Made by a program: the position numbers and the translations under genes. The notes below the pieces were generated by a model. It was not told where the DNA came from. It saw only the letters and a list, made by a program, of their open reading frames with translations, and did no database searches. From positions 10,382,489-10,446,488 of the forward strand of contig NC_063259.1 of assembly GCF_019578655.1 (NCBI RefSeq): a DNA stretch of 64,000 bases, given 5' to 3'. Shown piece after piece: positions 33,982-45,660 of this stretch (positions are counted from its first letter, which is position 1; every line of letters starts with the position of its first letter). The DNA comes from Ricinus communis (lineage: Eukaryota; Streptophyta; Magnoliopsida; Malpighiales; Euphorbiaceae).

Positions 33982-36978
33982 TGTAATACCCGAAATTTTT
34001 CTTTAATAATGATAATATTAATAATAATTAATAAATTAATTTTTATTTAAATTAATTTTACTTTATTTTTATTTGGTTTAATTGGAATGATTTAAATGGA
34101 ATTTTAATGCTAGACAAATAAGGGAGTTATTTTCTATATCCAATTAGTTTGATTTTTAAGAAATTAATTAAATAAATTCTTTGGAAAATGGATTATATTT
34201 TCGGTCATTTAATTTTTTCCTAATATGAATATATAAATTAATTTCTATATTGAAAGTTATGAAAGAATTAGTAAAGGATACTTTACAAAAAAATTATTGG
34301 GAAAAAGAGCATTTTAATTAGCTAATGGTGCTAAATTTTTAATTGAAAAATATTTAGCAAATTGATTAATTAAATTAATTGTGTTAGGATTAAATTGGAA
34401 ATTTAATTTGGAATAAGGATTAAAAATATAATTTTATTAATATGGGGTTTTAGTGAAAATTTGTATGTTTGGTATTTTTGTAATTAAATATGTCGGTAAG
34501 GGTATTTTGGTAATTTTACATTTAAAAGCAAGGGTAAATAAGTAATTATATATTTTCTATAATTCTAATTTAGCCCAAATAAAATAGTTATGGACTTAAT
34601 TGAAAAGCTAAAGAAAAGTTGAAGGGCTAATCAGAAATTTTACAAGGCAAAATTATTAGTAATTAAAAAGTTGACGGACTAAATGGTAAAGAAAAGAAGT
34701 TCAGGGACCAAATGTCGATAAGAGAAAGGAAAAGAAAGAAAGAATGGAAGGAAGGTAGGAGAATCGGGGAAAGAGGAGAAGAAGAGGGAGAGGGAGGAGC
34801 TGCCGTCCATGGCAGGTGGAGAAAGAGGCCGCTCAAGGCGCCATGGCGACGGCTGGTGGAAGAGCCGACGCTAATGAGTCCAACAGTAGCGACAGCGGCA
34901 CGACAGTGTCCAAAAAAAATGAAAGGGGGAGAAGAGGCAGCAGCTGTCTGTTGTCGTTCATGGCGTGTCCGGCGGCGCTAGCAGCTACTTGTGGTGGCGA
35001 TCAGCTAGTCGGAGAGTGGACTTTCTTTTGGGAGCAACGGCGATGCAAATGGTGGCAGGAGTTGGTAGTTTGCGATGGAGAGAGAAAGTAGGGGTAGCCG
35101 GGATTTTAGGCATTTTTTTGGCCATATCCTGCAAGGGATGGCCGATCAGAGAACATATCCGGACTCCCCTCAGCTCAAGCTTTCCAATGGCACCGGTTTC
35201 GTGGCGATCGAATTCCGTTTGAAAATCAACGGCCGAAATCGTCCATTAATCACTTCGAATGATCGGGGGTTGGATCGGAAGTTCAGAAGCTGGGATAGTC
35301 ATCAGCGCATTGTTTCGAGTCCGTTGGTGTGTTCGGATCGTCGATCGGACTCCGGCGGCTGGAGGCGAGCCGGCCGAGCGATCAAGCATCTCGGTAATTC
35401 TCTAGCGCGTTGATTTTAGAATTCATTGGTAAAATTTATGTGTTTATTGAATCGTTTTGAGCATTAGAAAATATTATGAGTTAAAATAATTAATTGTCAG
35501 ACTGTCTGCCATTGGTCGTGATTTGTGATGTGTGGCGGAGTCGGGGAAAATAGTGAAGTCTTGGGGACCGACTCCCGTTAAAATAATTGTTAGAAATTTG
35601 AAGTATTTTTTGGCAGGTCCTGGACCCATTAAACGGGGGGTAAATGTCCGTAAATTAGGGGAGGTTCTATCAAATTTTCGATAGGATTCTTCCGAGTCGA
35701 GATTCTTAGACAGTCAGTCCTAGGAGTCTAGACCTAGGGTTAATTGTCAAATGTTTCAATGTTTTTTATTAAATTGTTTTCAATGATTAAATAATCCGTC
35801 AGTTCGGCTAGCTCCACCCGAGGCATCGGAGCAGAGCTAGGAGATCGTCAGATCTGTAAGTTAAAGTCATATATTTATTCACCTGTCATGCTAAGAATTT
35901 TACATGATAGTTCTGATTAAATAATTTAATATTTTAATCATTTATTTAATCACTATTTATATATGTTTCATTTACTGTATTATGGTTTTGTATTGTCGTG
36001 TTGACTCGGGATGAGACGGCTGTAAAGTGTGCTATTTGATGAGTTGCATCAGGACCGTGTGTGCAACAGTAGGAATCTGAGATAGATAGTAAAAAGAGTA
36101 AATTTTAAAAGATAAATTTAGGACTTGCCCTGGTCGAGCATTGCTCTCTAGGCTAAGTAGAGTAAGTTTGTCAGAGTAAAGGTCCATGGTTGAGCATTGC
36201 TCTCTGGGCACCGGCTTATTTGGAAATCTAAGTGACCGGATTGGAGTTAAGGACCCTAGTCGAGCTTCGCTCTTTGGGTGCCAGTCTTATTGGAGTAAGA
36301 GAGCCGAAAGGCAAAAGCTGATAAATAATTAAGTGACCAGACTGGAGTTAAGGACCCTGGTCGAGCTTCATTCTCTAGGCCCAGTTCTGTTAGAATGAGA
36401 GAGTCGAGATGTTAGTGTTGGGATTAGGGTTCTACTAAAGTACTCTATCCCATAGTATGTGAAAGTTATTTTTATTTAAGCATAGCATGGCACGTATATT
36501 TTTGCATGACTTAATGTTTATTTTAAATTAAGTAAATATGTTATTAAAGTATTTGTAATTATTTTTGGATATATGATTTTAACTCACTCTCGAGAATGAC
36601 AGTCTCAATTTCACTATTTTTTAGGTGATTGTTCGTCTTCCCGCAGTTCTCATCTAGCAACCCGACTCCTTCATCATCGGGTTGACGTAATTGATTTTGG
36701 CATGTTTGACTTGTAAAATTTTAGATTCTCCGCAGTAGAAATCTAAGACTTATCAGTTGTAAATTTATGTAAATTTGGGTCTTGCCTAATTATGCTGGCA
36801 GAACGAATTAAATATGTAGAATTTGATGGTTAAGATTAATTGTGAATCAGTGCTTTGGACTGAGTCTGAATTTCAATTTGTTGAGTTAGTGAATGGTCAG
36901 GCTTACTACGGGATTCGGTGGCCTTAGGCCTACCCATTCCCTAGTGCCGGTCATGGGCCCACAGGTCGGGTCGTGACA
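33982..36978 (+). mobile_element. Solo LTR, Tekay-type chromovirus
   Basis: It begins TGTAATACCCG and ends GGGTCGTGACA and aligns along its length with the LTR at 41352-44244. Flanking five bases are AGTGT and ACTGT, a one-mismatch target duplication. There is no internal region, so it is the product of recombination between two LTRs. The middle is GC-rich and encodes only chance frames. Four GAGC/GCTC mini-palindromes lie at 36136-36370. The TGTAAYACCC start is typical of Del/Tekay elements. Confidence 0.83.
36120..36410 (+). repeat. Repeated GGACCCTGGTCGAGC..GCTCTCTGGGC modules in LTR
   Basis: Four modules at about 36130, 36186, 36250 and 36350 share CTGGTCGAGC, a three-base loop and GCTCTCTGGGC. 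GAGC pairs with GCTC in the first three (36136-36146, 36192-36202, 36262-36272); the fourth has decayed. Three further copies lie in the related LTR at 43427-43553. Confidence 0.7.
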
Positions 36979-38217
36979 ACTGTCCTACATAATCTTTAGG
37001 ACAGTTGGCAGCAAGAATAATCCAAGACTAAATTTAAAGCTAAGTGTGCTACAACGTCGAAGAACCAGCTGAGCAAGACAGGTGGTCCTGGAGCTAACCC
37101 CTCATGCCATACTAGAGGTTCTATCTCTATGGTAGAGCGTACTAAACATATGGTGAGAATCATATCTTAAATTAAATTTATTATTTATTTAAGTTTATTC
37201 ATTTAATATAATAATACTTGATAGGTTAAAGAATTAGGTCAAGAAATAGACTATATCGAGATTTTTGAGGCTATCCGCACGAGCAAGATGATTGAAGACT
37301 GGATTGGCATGAGGTTTAAAGAAGTAGCTGTAAGTTTATTAACACTCTCCTAAATTTTGTATATTGTTAGTAATTTTATTATATTCATATTTTTGTTACT
37401 AATTGCAGTATAGGTATCAAGCTCGGAAGGAGAAAGCTAGTCAGCCACAAAACGGTTCAACGGAGATGTAGGAGCCGGACCTAAAGAAATTTTTCTTAGA
37501 GGCGTCTAGCAGAGAGAATAAGCATTGAGTGTATGTCATGGATACTAGAGCTCTAGACTTCTACAATAGTGTTCCTCCACCTCTATTCTTGCATCTCTAG
37601 ATTTAGATATGTAGCGTATGCAATACACTATTCACCAAGAGTTGCAGCAGAAGCTGCAACACCAGTGGAGGATAGTGCGCAGTAGCACTAAAGGAGCAGC
37701 ATGCAGCCATGGAGACATAGAGGGTTGCAATAGAGTGGTAGATGCAAAACCAGTTGCAGAAACATATGGAGGACATGCGATGCCTCATTGTAAAGATTGC
37801 ACGTTCTGGCTAGCTTGCATCTCTAGACCATCCTCCATCTGCCTCTTATCCTGATCATCAACCTACTAAATGACTATTTCTCTATGTTTATAATTTTGAC
37901 AGTTTTATATATTGTATATATTTTATAATAGTTGTATTCGAATTCTTCATCTATTTATATATACATTTTTCACATATTCTTCAGTTTTATATGTGGTCAC
38001 TCGTCCATCAATCACCAATATGAGTAAGTTTGTCACTAAAAGTTCAAATCCTCCCTACCGTTTAGTGACAACTTCTTGTCAGTAAATCCGTCGTTAAGTT
38101 AGCTACGAACCCAAAATATTTACCGCTAAGTTATTAGCGAGGACCAATATACTGATTCATCTCTAACCAGATTACTACCCCCGACTCCCCAATTTTGTTT
38201 ATCACTAAACCATAGGG

Positions 38218-38228
38218 TTTTTGTAGTG
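38218..38228 (-). repeat. CACTA terminal inverted repeat (right end)
   Basis: The minus strand starts CACTACAAAAA. The following three plus-strand bases AAT would be the target duplication, which cannot be checked because the left end is missing. Confidence 0.65.
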
Positions 38229-38311
38229 AATTTACTTAGATTAAGGACACTTTATGTGTACATTATGAGATCTTTATTTATATTATTGAACTATTTTAAT
38301 TTCATTTTTTC

Positions 38312-38352
38312 TTTGATTAAGGGCTTTTAGGACCTAAAAGCCCTTAATCAAA
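38312..38352. repeat. 20-bp perfect inverted repeat
   Basis: The arm TTTGATTAAGGGCTTTTAGG (38312-38331) is followed after one base by its exact reverse complement (38333-38352). It lies 84 bp beyond the CACTA end. It could be a foldback or MITE core, or a bidirectional terminator-like hairpin. No target duplication is clear. Confidence 0.9.
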
Positions 38353-40564
38353 AGCAAAAATAAAAACATAAGGGCTCAAATGAAATATAATAAAAATTAA
38401 GAGGTTTAATAAAATATAATTTGAAAAATTTCACAGCTTAAAAGTACATTTTGCCAACTATGACTGTATGCTAAGTCAATATAGTAAAAAAAACTAGATT
38501 AATTATTTAATTTGACTCTTAAACTTATTATTATCAAATATTAAACTTGTATATTATTTATTTATTTATCAAATTAATGTAGAATTTTACTTTTAATATA
38601 ATTTAATTTTAGCATCAAATAAAAATGTCTAATTAATAATTTTTATTTGCTTTAAATTTTTTTGACACAATTCAGGATAAGAAAATTAAATATGTTAAAA
38701 GCACTTTTTTGGAGTAATATTATTTGAAATCATTATATCATTAGGATGGTCACTATTTAGGAGGAAATTTATATATTATATAAAAAATTAAGGAAAAAAT
38801 AGTATAAAACTAAATCTAACTAAAATAATAAATTTAATATTCTTTTTCTTGCTATATTTTTTTTATTTTTAATACAATTTAATTCAAGAAAATTTAAACA
38901 TTTTAAAACTACTTATAATTACAATAATATTATTAAATTACTTTATAATTTAATTTTAGTTATTAATATAAAATAAGAATTTCTAGTTAAAAGAAACATT
39001 CTATCATTATTTTTATTATATATTCTAGTTAAATTATATAAAAAATAAAAATTAAATTACACAATAAAGTCTTAATCTAGTAAAATAATCTAGACACCAA
39101 GTAGACAAGTTCAACATCAATGAAAAAATATCATGATAATCCTATATGTTAAAAATTAAACTTTTTACTAATCATTCAAATGAGATTAATACGAGTAAAT
39201 TTTTTATTTTTGATATAGTTTAATTTTAGTGTCTAATAAAAATAATAACTTTTAACTATTTATTTTATTTAAAAATTTTAAATTAGATTACATAGTATTT
39301 AATAAACCAAAAAGAAGTGTTTTTAAAATTTTTTTAGAATTAAATTATATGCTAAAAAATAAAAGATATAAATAAGTAAAAGAATCTTAAATTTATTATT
39401 TTAATTAGACACTAAAATTAATTTATGCTCTTGTTACTCTAATTTGATAATAAAATTAATTTTATACGAGTTTGATACTTGATAATAAGTTTAAAAATTA
39501 AATTGTAATCTTAAATACTAGTTTAATCCTTCACCTAACATGGAATGGGATAGTAGTTAGTTTTACTAAAATTCAAAGAGATTTTAATGTAATAAAAAGA
39601 TATAGGGATTAAGTCATATATTAGAACAAATCTCATGGGGTAAATAGTATTAATCCTATTTAAATTTTACTAAAATTTAATTACTGTAGAAGTTCATTAA
39701 AGAACACTAGTTAATTATTTTTTCATAGATATTAAAATTAATTTTTATATAAAAAATAGACAAGGAAATTCTAGTATAATAAATAAACAATAAAGGGCAA
39801 TTTGTATATTATACTAAATATCAGGAGACAAATAGTATAAAACCAAATCTAATTAACGGTTATTTAATGAAAATTATGATGAAATTGATTTTTTTTATAT
39901 AAAATTATAAAATAGAAGGATGAAAGAATATAATTTTTAAATATTTTAATAATTAATATGATATGAAAAATACAAAAGCCAAATAATAATTATCTTTTAT
40001 AATTTAATTCTAAATTATTAATAAATTTATTTTTCTAATTAAAATCTATGTGCTGTTATTATTTTTGTTAGGTACAAGATACATCGAAAGAAAAAAGGTA
40101 AAAGTAAAAATCTTATTCACATTTTTTTTATTCTAACTATTCATATCATTTTCTATCTTTAAACTATAAAATTGTTATGATTTTCTTTTTAGATAATAAA
40201 TTTATCGTTTTTTATATTTCTTTCATGAAACTAATCGATATCTAAATTATTTGGGTTGATAAAGATATAATTGTTTAAGTTCATTTTTATTAAAATTGGA
40301 ATAAAATATAATTTAATTATGGTATTTTTTTCTAAAAATGCTTATATTAAAAATAAAACTGTTAGCAAAATTATAAATGTTTCTAGGATGTTTCAATTTT
40401 ACTCTCAAATTATACTAAAAATAAAAAAATAAAACCAAATAAAAATATGAATTAATTATTTTATTGTACATCTAACTTATTCTAAAAATAAAATTCACTC
40501 TAATTTAATAAAAATTGATATTAATACTTGATAATAATTATTAAAATCGAATTATAATTTTTTA
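38353..40564. other. AT-rich intergenic DNA, no gene seen
   Basis: No gene signature is present. A phrase around AAATAGTATAAAACTAAATCT occurs at about 38795 and in similar form at about 39833, with similar sequence to its left, so the stretch contains a degenerate duplicated segment. It ends at the CTAAT target duplication of the second Athila element. Confidence 0.6.
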
Positions 40565-40569
40565 CTAAT
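40565..40569. repeat. Left target-site duplication CTAAT
   Basis: CTAAT here is repeated exactly at 55506-55510 at the other end of the second Athila element, fixing both outer borders. Confidence 0.85.
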
Positions 40570-41351
40570 TGATGTGTCTAAATTAGTACTCGCAAGTGTA
40601 CAAACCGAATAGTAGTTCAGGTAAGCTCACCACGAGGTCGATCTCACAAGGAATTGTAGAACATATATTATAAAGACCAACTATCACATAAATTACTGAA
40701 AATAAATATAAACACTCTAAGTCGATGTTTTGAGAATGATCTTTAGTTTAATAAAGAAATTAAATAACCAGAAAGTAAATATGCAACTAGAATGATTAAT
40801 ATGAACTATATGATAAAATAGCATTTAGTCTAGCTTTTACTTAGTAATCCCCTTAATTCCTTTAAGGCCTAATTTAACAAATGAGATGGTGATGTGCCTT
40901 TTTCTCTAAGTCACTCAAGCTAATGGTGCAACTTAGGTTTCTTATACCAACATAGATTAAAGTAAAGATGATGTTTCTAGTACTTTTAACCTAAAAATTT
41001 TCATAACACATATTACTACTAAATTGATATGATGATCAACCAATAATAATAGATGAAACTAATGAATATATGAAGGCAAAGAAATCATTCATTAAACTCA
41101 AAATATATAAGGTTCATACATAAGTAAAAAGCCCAACTAAACACTTATGTGACTTAGCCTAACATACTTAATCCAACGATCATTGTAATTAAATAGAAAG
41201 ACTTAAGATTCATAAAACAGAAAACTAAAACTCCTTCAAAGTTCAAAGGCTCTTCAAGGAATGAAGAAGATTGGTCCTCTTTCTCCACGTCTTCGAAAGG
41301 CTTCTCTGATTCTTCAAAGAATGATGCAACACAAGCTAGATAGATATCAAA
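40570..41351 (-). repeat. 3' LTR of second Athila element (partial)
   Basis: It matches about 54250-55009 of the 5' LTR closely, except for a stretch near 40870-40890 that the right copy lacks. It breaks off at 41351 where the Tekay LTR begins with TGTAACACCC. About 500 bp of the LTR (the part matching 55010-55505) is missing. Confidence 0.88.
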
Positions 41352-44244
41352 TGTAACACCCGGAATTTTTTTTTTATATATTTAATAATGAGTTTTTTAT
41401 TTAAGTTAATTTTAGCTTTATTTTTATTGGGTTTAATTTGAAATGATTTAATGAAAAATTTAATATTAATCAAATAAATGAGTTATTTTCTATACCCAAT
41501 TAGTTTGAAATTTTAAGAAATTATTCAAGTAAATTATTTGAGAAATGATTATATTTTGGTTATTCAAAATTTTCCAAATGCATATTTATATAAGTAAAAT
41601 TATATATTGAAAATTTTGGAAGAAATTATAAAGGATGTTTTATAAAATAATTTTGAGAAAATTGGTATTATAATTGATTAGTAGTATTAAATTTTAAGTT
41701 GGAATTTGATTATTTAATTTAATTATGTGTTAGGACTAAATTGGAAATTTATTTTGGAATAAGGATTGAAAGTATAATGTTATTTTTATGGGGTTTTAAT
41801 GGAAATTTGTGAGCTTGGTATTTTTATAAATAAATATGCTCGGTGGGGGTATTTTTATAATTGTGTATTTTCAATAATTCGGATTTGGCCCAAATTAAAT
41901 AGTTAGGGGCTTAATTGAAAGGCTAAAAAGAAGTTTGGGGGTCAAATTGGAATTCGCAGGGATGAAATTGTAAGTAATTAAGAAAGTTGAGGGACCAAAT
42001 TGTAATAAGGAAAAGTTCGGGGGTCAAATGTCGATATTGAAGGGAAAGAAATCGGGAAGAAGAGAGGAAGAGAGAAAAAGCGGGCGTGAAGAAGGAGGAG
42101 CCGGGTCTTTGCGTTGTCGGTGGCGGCATGCCGGCGTCGATCAAGGCGTCGGCCAGCAAAGCGGCGTAAAGCGGAATCGCGCGGCGTGTGGCGATGTCGT
42201 TCGTGGTGGCCTTCCCCGATCTCGTTGGCGATCAACTCCCTTGGAGAGCTTCCTTTTGGCGGCCGGCTGTCGGTTTTGGTGGTCGGAGGAGAGTTCCGGC
42301 CGAAGTGGAGGCAGCGTTTTGGGCTTTTCCGTGAGCTCCGTGGAGGATGGATGATCGGAGGGCGTATCCCGACTCTCCTCGGCTCAAGCTTCGCGATGGC
42401 ACTGGTTTCGTGGCGATCCGGCCGTTGGCAAATCGACGGTCGAGATCGTCCGTAAATCTCCGGATGATCGGGTGTCGGATCGGAAAATCGGGCGGGAATT
42501 ATCGTCAACGCGTCGTTGTGAGTCCGATAGTGTGTTCGGATCGTCGATCGGACTCCGTGGGAAGCGAGTCGGCCGGCGTCTCGGTAATTTTTCTTTGGCC
42601 CGTTAATTTTAGAAATTCTTGGTTTAATTGTGTCTATTGGATTATATTGTGTATTTGATGATATTGTGAGTCAAAATAATTGTCATCGGTTTACCTCGTA
42701 TTTTGTCTTTGTGTGGCGGGTCGGAAATAGTGAAGTTTGGGGACCCGACTCCGTTGTTTAAATTGTTGGATATTTGAAGTGTTCTTGGCAGGTCCTGGAC
42801 CCGTTTTTACGGGGGGTAATGTTCGTGTTGTAGGGGAGGTTCGCGATTTCGGTAGAATTCTCCCGAGTCGAGATTCTTAGACAGTCAGTCCTAGGAGTCT
42901 AGACCTAGGATTAATGATGGATTGTCTCAGCGTATTGATAAATTGTTTTCCGTGATTAGATTGTCAGTTCGTTCGGCTCGCTCCTACCGAGGCACCGGAG
43001 CAGAGCTAGGAGGTCGCCAAACCTGTGAGTTAAAGTCATTTAATCATTGCACTATTGCTAAGTCTGATTTAATATGCTATTTTGAAAGTTCATGCATAAT
43101 ATGATTATTAGTATCGCAAAATAAATGATTTCACTTGATTATTAATATCTGAAATAATATAAATATTATTATTAGTATGTTATAATAAGACAAACGTTAT
43201 TATTTTTTTCCCTCACAAATTGCACGTCGTTTTATCTTAAATCTTTAATCTTTATTTCGATATGTGTTGGATGAGTTCATCAGATAATAATATTTATTAA
43301 ATGTGGTGATTGCGATTTGGGAAATGTGGCTTGTAGAACATGCCGCCTGATGGGTTACATCAGGACCGCGTGCGCACCGGTAATGATCATGGATATAAGA
43401 TTATTATGGATTTGTCTGCCCTGATCGAGCATTGCTCTCTGGGCTGAGTTCGATTGATGCGGAGTTAAGGTCCCCGATCGAGCGATGCTCTCGGGCGCTT
43501 ATTTGGAATTCAAGTGTTCAGGCTGGAGGTAAGGACCCTGATCGAGCTTGCTCTCTGGGCGCCAGACCTGTTGGATTAAGAGAGCCGAAAGGCTACTAGA
43601 ATTTGGGGTTTAGGGTTCTACCGAGCCACTCGTCCCGTAAAAGTAAATATATATTTTTATTTATTTATTTATTATGGTATTTGATTATAATGTGATTTGT
43701 ATTTACGTGCATGGTTGATATTTTGATTCGAATGATTAATATTTTATGTGAAGAAAATAGTAGGGTATGATTATAGTATGGTTTGATATACTGATTTGAA
43801 TAATCTATGTTTTCCGAGAAGAAGCAATAGTCCCTAGATTATTTGATTTTAACTCACTCTCGAGACTGACAGTCTCCATTTATGTTTTTTTCAGATTCGT
43901 GACTGTTAGTTCTCCCACGACTCTTATTCAATAACCCGACTCCTTCATCATCGGGTGATGTATTTGATTTGGCATGTAAATTGGTAAATCTTAGATTCTC
44001 CATGAGTAGTAATTAGTAGATGTATCGGTTGTAAATTTTCCGAGCTTGGTCTCGCCTAGTTTTCCGGTAGACCAAGTAATTTTGTAAAGTGTAACTATTA
44101 AGATAATTTATGGTTTTAATAATATTAATTTAAGATGAGATTTGTTTAAATCGGTGAGTGTCGGGGCTTACTACGGGTTTCGGTGGCCTTAAGCCTACCC
44201 ATTCCCTAGTCTTGGGTCACGGGCCCACGGGTGGGGTCGTGACA
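41352..44244 (+). repeat. Left (5') LTR of the Tekay-type element
   Basis: It runs from TGTAACACCCGG to GGGGTCGTGACA, 2893 bp, and is related along its length to the solo LTR at 33982-36978. The first 700 bases are nearly identical to 45661-46360. The GC-rich part at 42050-42560 holds overlapping open frames that I regard as chance. Three GAGC/GCTC modules lie at 43427-43553. Confidence 0.88.
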
Positions 44245-44245
44245 A

Positions 44246-44258
44246 AGTTGGTATCGAG
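44246..44258 (+). other. Primer-binding site (initiator tRNA-Met type, decayed)
   Basis: GTTGGTATCGAGC follows the LTR end by one base or so. Chromoviruses use TGGTATCAGAGC; here one base is missing within the site. Confidence 0.6.
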
Positions 44259-45660
44259 CTTAGGTTTAGATTTCCTTGACCTAAGTTAAGATTTTCTTGA
44301 ATGCTGGAGTTAGGATCATGTCCGCTCTTGTTGTTTTCATTGACTCGGTGTCTGACCTTCTTGTTAGAGAGTCAGTCTTTCCTTTCTGCGAGCTTGTCTG
44401 GATGTTGTCGAGAATGAGCTTTGTAGCGATGGGAAGATCCGGCCGCGATAGACTCGTACTGTTTCTTCAAGTGATTAGTGCGATCCGCCTTTAGGAGCTT
44501 TGATTGTGGTTTCGATGGTGGGCACCGGTCAGTTTTAGTGTAGAGCGTGGTTGCGGTGTCATGGGCCTCGCCATCGCACTGCATCGTCTTATTGAGTAGC
44601 CGAAGGTAGTGCCTGGGAAGTCGAGCGGATGTCGGCTGTTATGGTTAAGTTGGTGGTTGTAAGAAGCTTAAGAAAGGCGACAAGAGTATTTTCTGACGCT
44701 CAGAATCCAGAGAAACTTAAGCGAACATTGTTTATTTTCTAAGTAGAACAAGTGTTTTAAAATACAATATTGCGCCCAGTCCCGTAAGAATGCATTATGG
44801 CATTTCACTGTTAGGCATGCATAAATTCATTTTAGGACATGCATCATACATCGTGCATTGCAACCCATGGTGATAGGGGCATCATCACCCTGGTGCGCGA
44901 TATTGTAGAATTTTATATAAAGAAAAATGACTAGAGATTTTATGATTTTATAAAAGTATTTTTCCAAGATGATAAAGCTGTATCAATGATGATTATAAAG
45001 TAAATAAATAAGTAAATTCTTCAAAGTAAATGGTGTTAGCTTGAGAATTCTCTGGATGACGAGCTGAGTTGCCATGAGAGTGAGTATGTGGAGCTGTAGG
45101 CCCCGTGTTAGATAATATAGGACGCTTTTGGATTTTAGTCAAAGAGGAATCTTGTGTCAGGATGGCATGGTTTATATTGGTTGATGCGATCAAATGGATG
45201 GTATGTCGTGGATGATGTGATGTAGATGTTAAGGATTTTTCTGTTCGTCCAAGGGACACGTCATTAGGAAGGAAACTTGGTGAGTGGATTTTTGGTAGGA
45301 TCAGAATTGGCCCTTCTTGTATGGAGACCCTTGGTTTTGTCGGCAGGTTGGTGAAGTGGAATGTAAGTTGGACTTGCCGCCAAGTATTAGTAAGGTTCTC
45401 TGAGGTCAAATCCAGTTGTTTGTAAGTCTGAGTTGAGGAAGTATATTTTCGATCTTTGCTCGTGTTGGATCCTCAGTGTGCGGAAGCAAGTGAAGATTTG
45501 GTTTCGGGGTTTTGTCGATAAGTCTTGTGGTTTATTTCTGCCGAGGAAAGTTCTCTAGAAACCGGGTTGGAGATGAGAGGTTCCTAATTAGTTTCAATCT
45601 TAGAGTGTAGCCCCTTTTCTTTTAAAATTCGAGGACGAATTTTTTTTAAGGGGGGGAGAA
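44259..45660 (+). pseudogene. Deleted interior of the Tekay-type element
   Basis: Most of gag and pol is absent. Near 45340-45620 a frame with stops resembles the end of chromovirus pol: GRVGEVECKLDLPPSISKV, then RKY-like sequence, ending KFEDEFF-like just before the purine tract. The first part (44260-45000) has no recognisable domain. It is therefore a deletion derivative that would have needed proteins from another copy to move. Confidence 0.5.

Larger units (their letters stand above)
33115..37873 (+). pseudogene. Transposase_24 (Ptta/En/Spm TNPA-like) pseudogene
   Basis: Exon-like pieces carry the plant Ptta/En/Spm domain. A proline- and glycine-rich start lies at about 33115-33312. At 33517-33590 is DPDGHSWKIVPQVTKEYYW with stops and a GT donor. 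Then comes an AG-bounded piece from 33859 to the solo LTR. After the LTR, 37015-37150 encodes TKFKAKCATTSKNQLSK and GGPGANPSCHTRGSISMVER. The piece at 37227-37330 has VKELGQEIDYIEIFEA and DWIGMRFKEVA, flanked by AG and GTAAGT. A last piece from 37408 ends at TGA 37871-37873. Intron borders are still visible. Several stops and the 3-kb insertion make it non-functional. Confidence 0.7.
33115..38228 (+). mobile_element. CACTA (En/Spm) element, 3' part
   Basis: The right end is the inverted terminal sequence TTTTTGTAGTG at 38218-38228, the reverse complement of CACTACAAAAA. Inside it lie subterminal repeats of GTCACTAAA / TTTAGTGAC type (38029-38070, 38199-38207) as in plant CACTA elements. A TNPA-type pseudogene reads toward this end. 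No left CACTA end was found: the element appears cut off where the Tat LTR ends near 33090. A Tekay-type solo LTR splits it. Confidence 0.65.

Noticed and set aside
34712..35413. Several overlapping open frames of 85-112 codons in a GC-rich block
   Set aside because: The block lies inside a Tekay-type solo LTR, and similar but different frames appear at the same place in the LTRs at 42028-42658 and 46331-46874. Frames are open because of high GC, and the predicted proteins share no motif.
41978..42508. 176-codon minus-strand frame
   Set aside because: It is the complement of the same GC-rich LTR segment; the protein is Arg/Pro/Ser-rich and is not conserved in the partner LTR.
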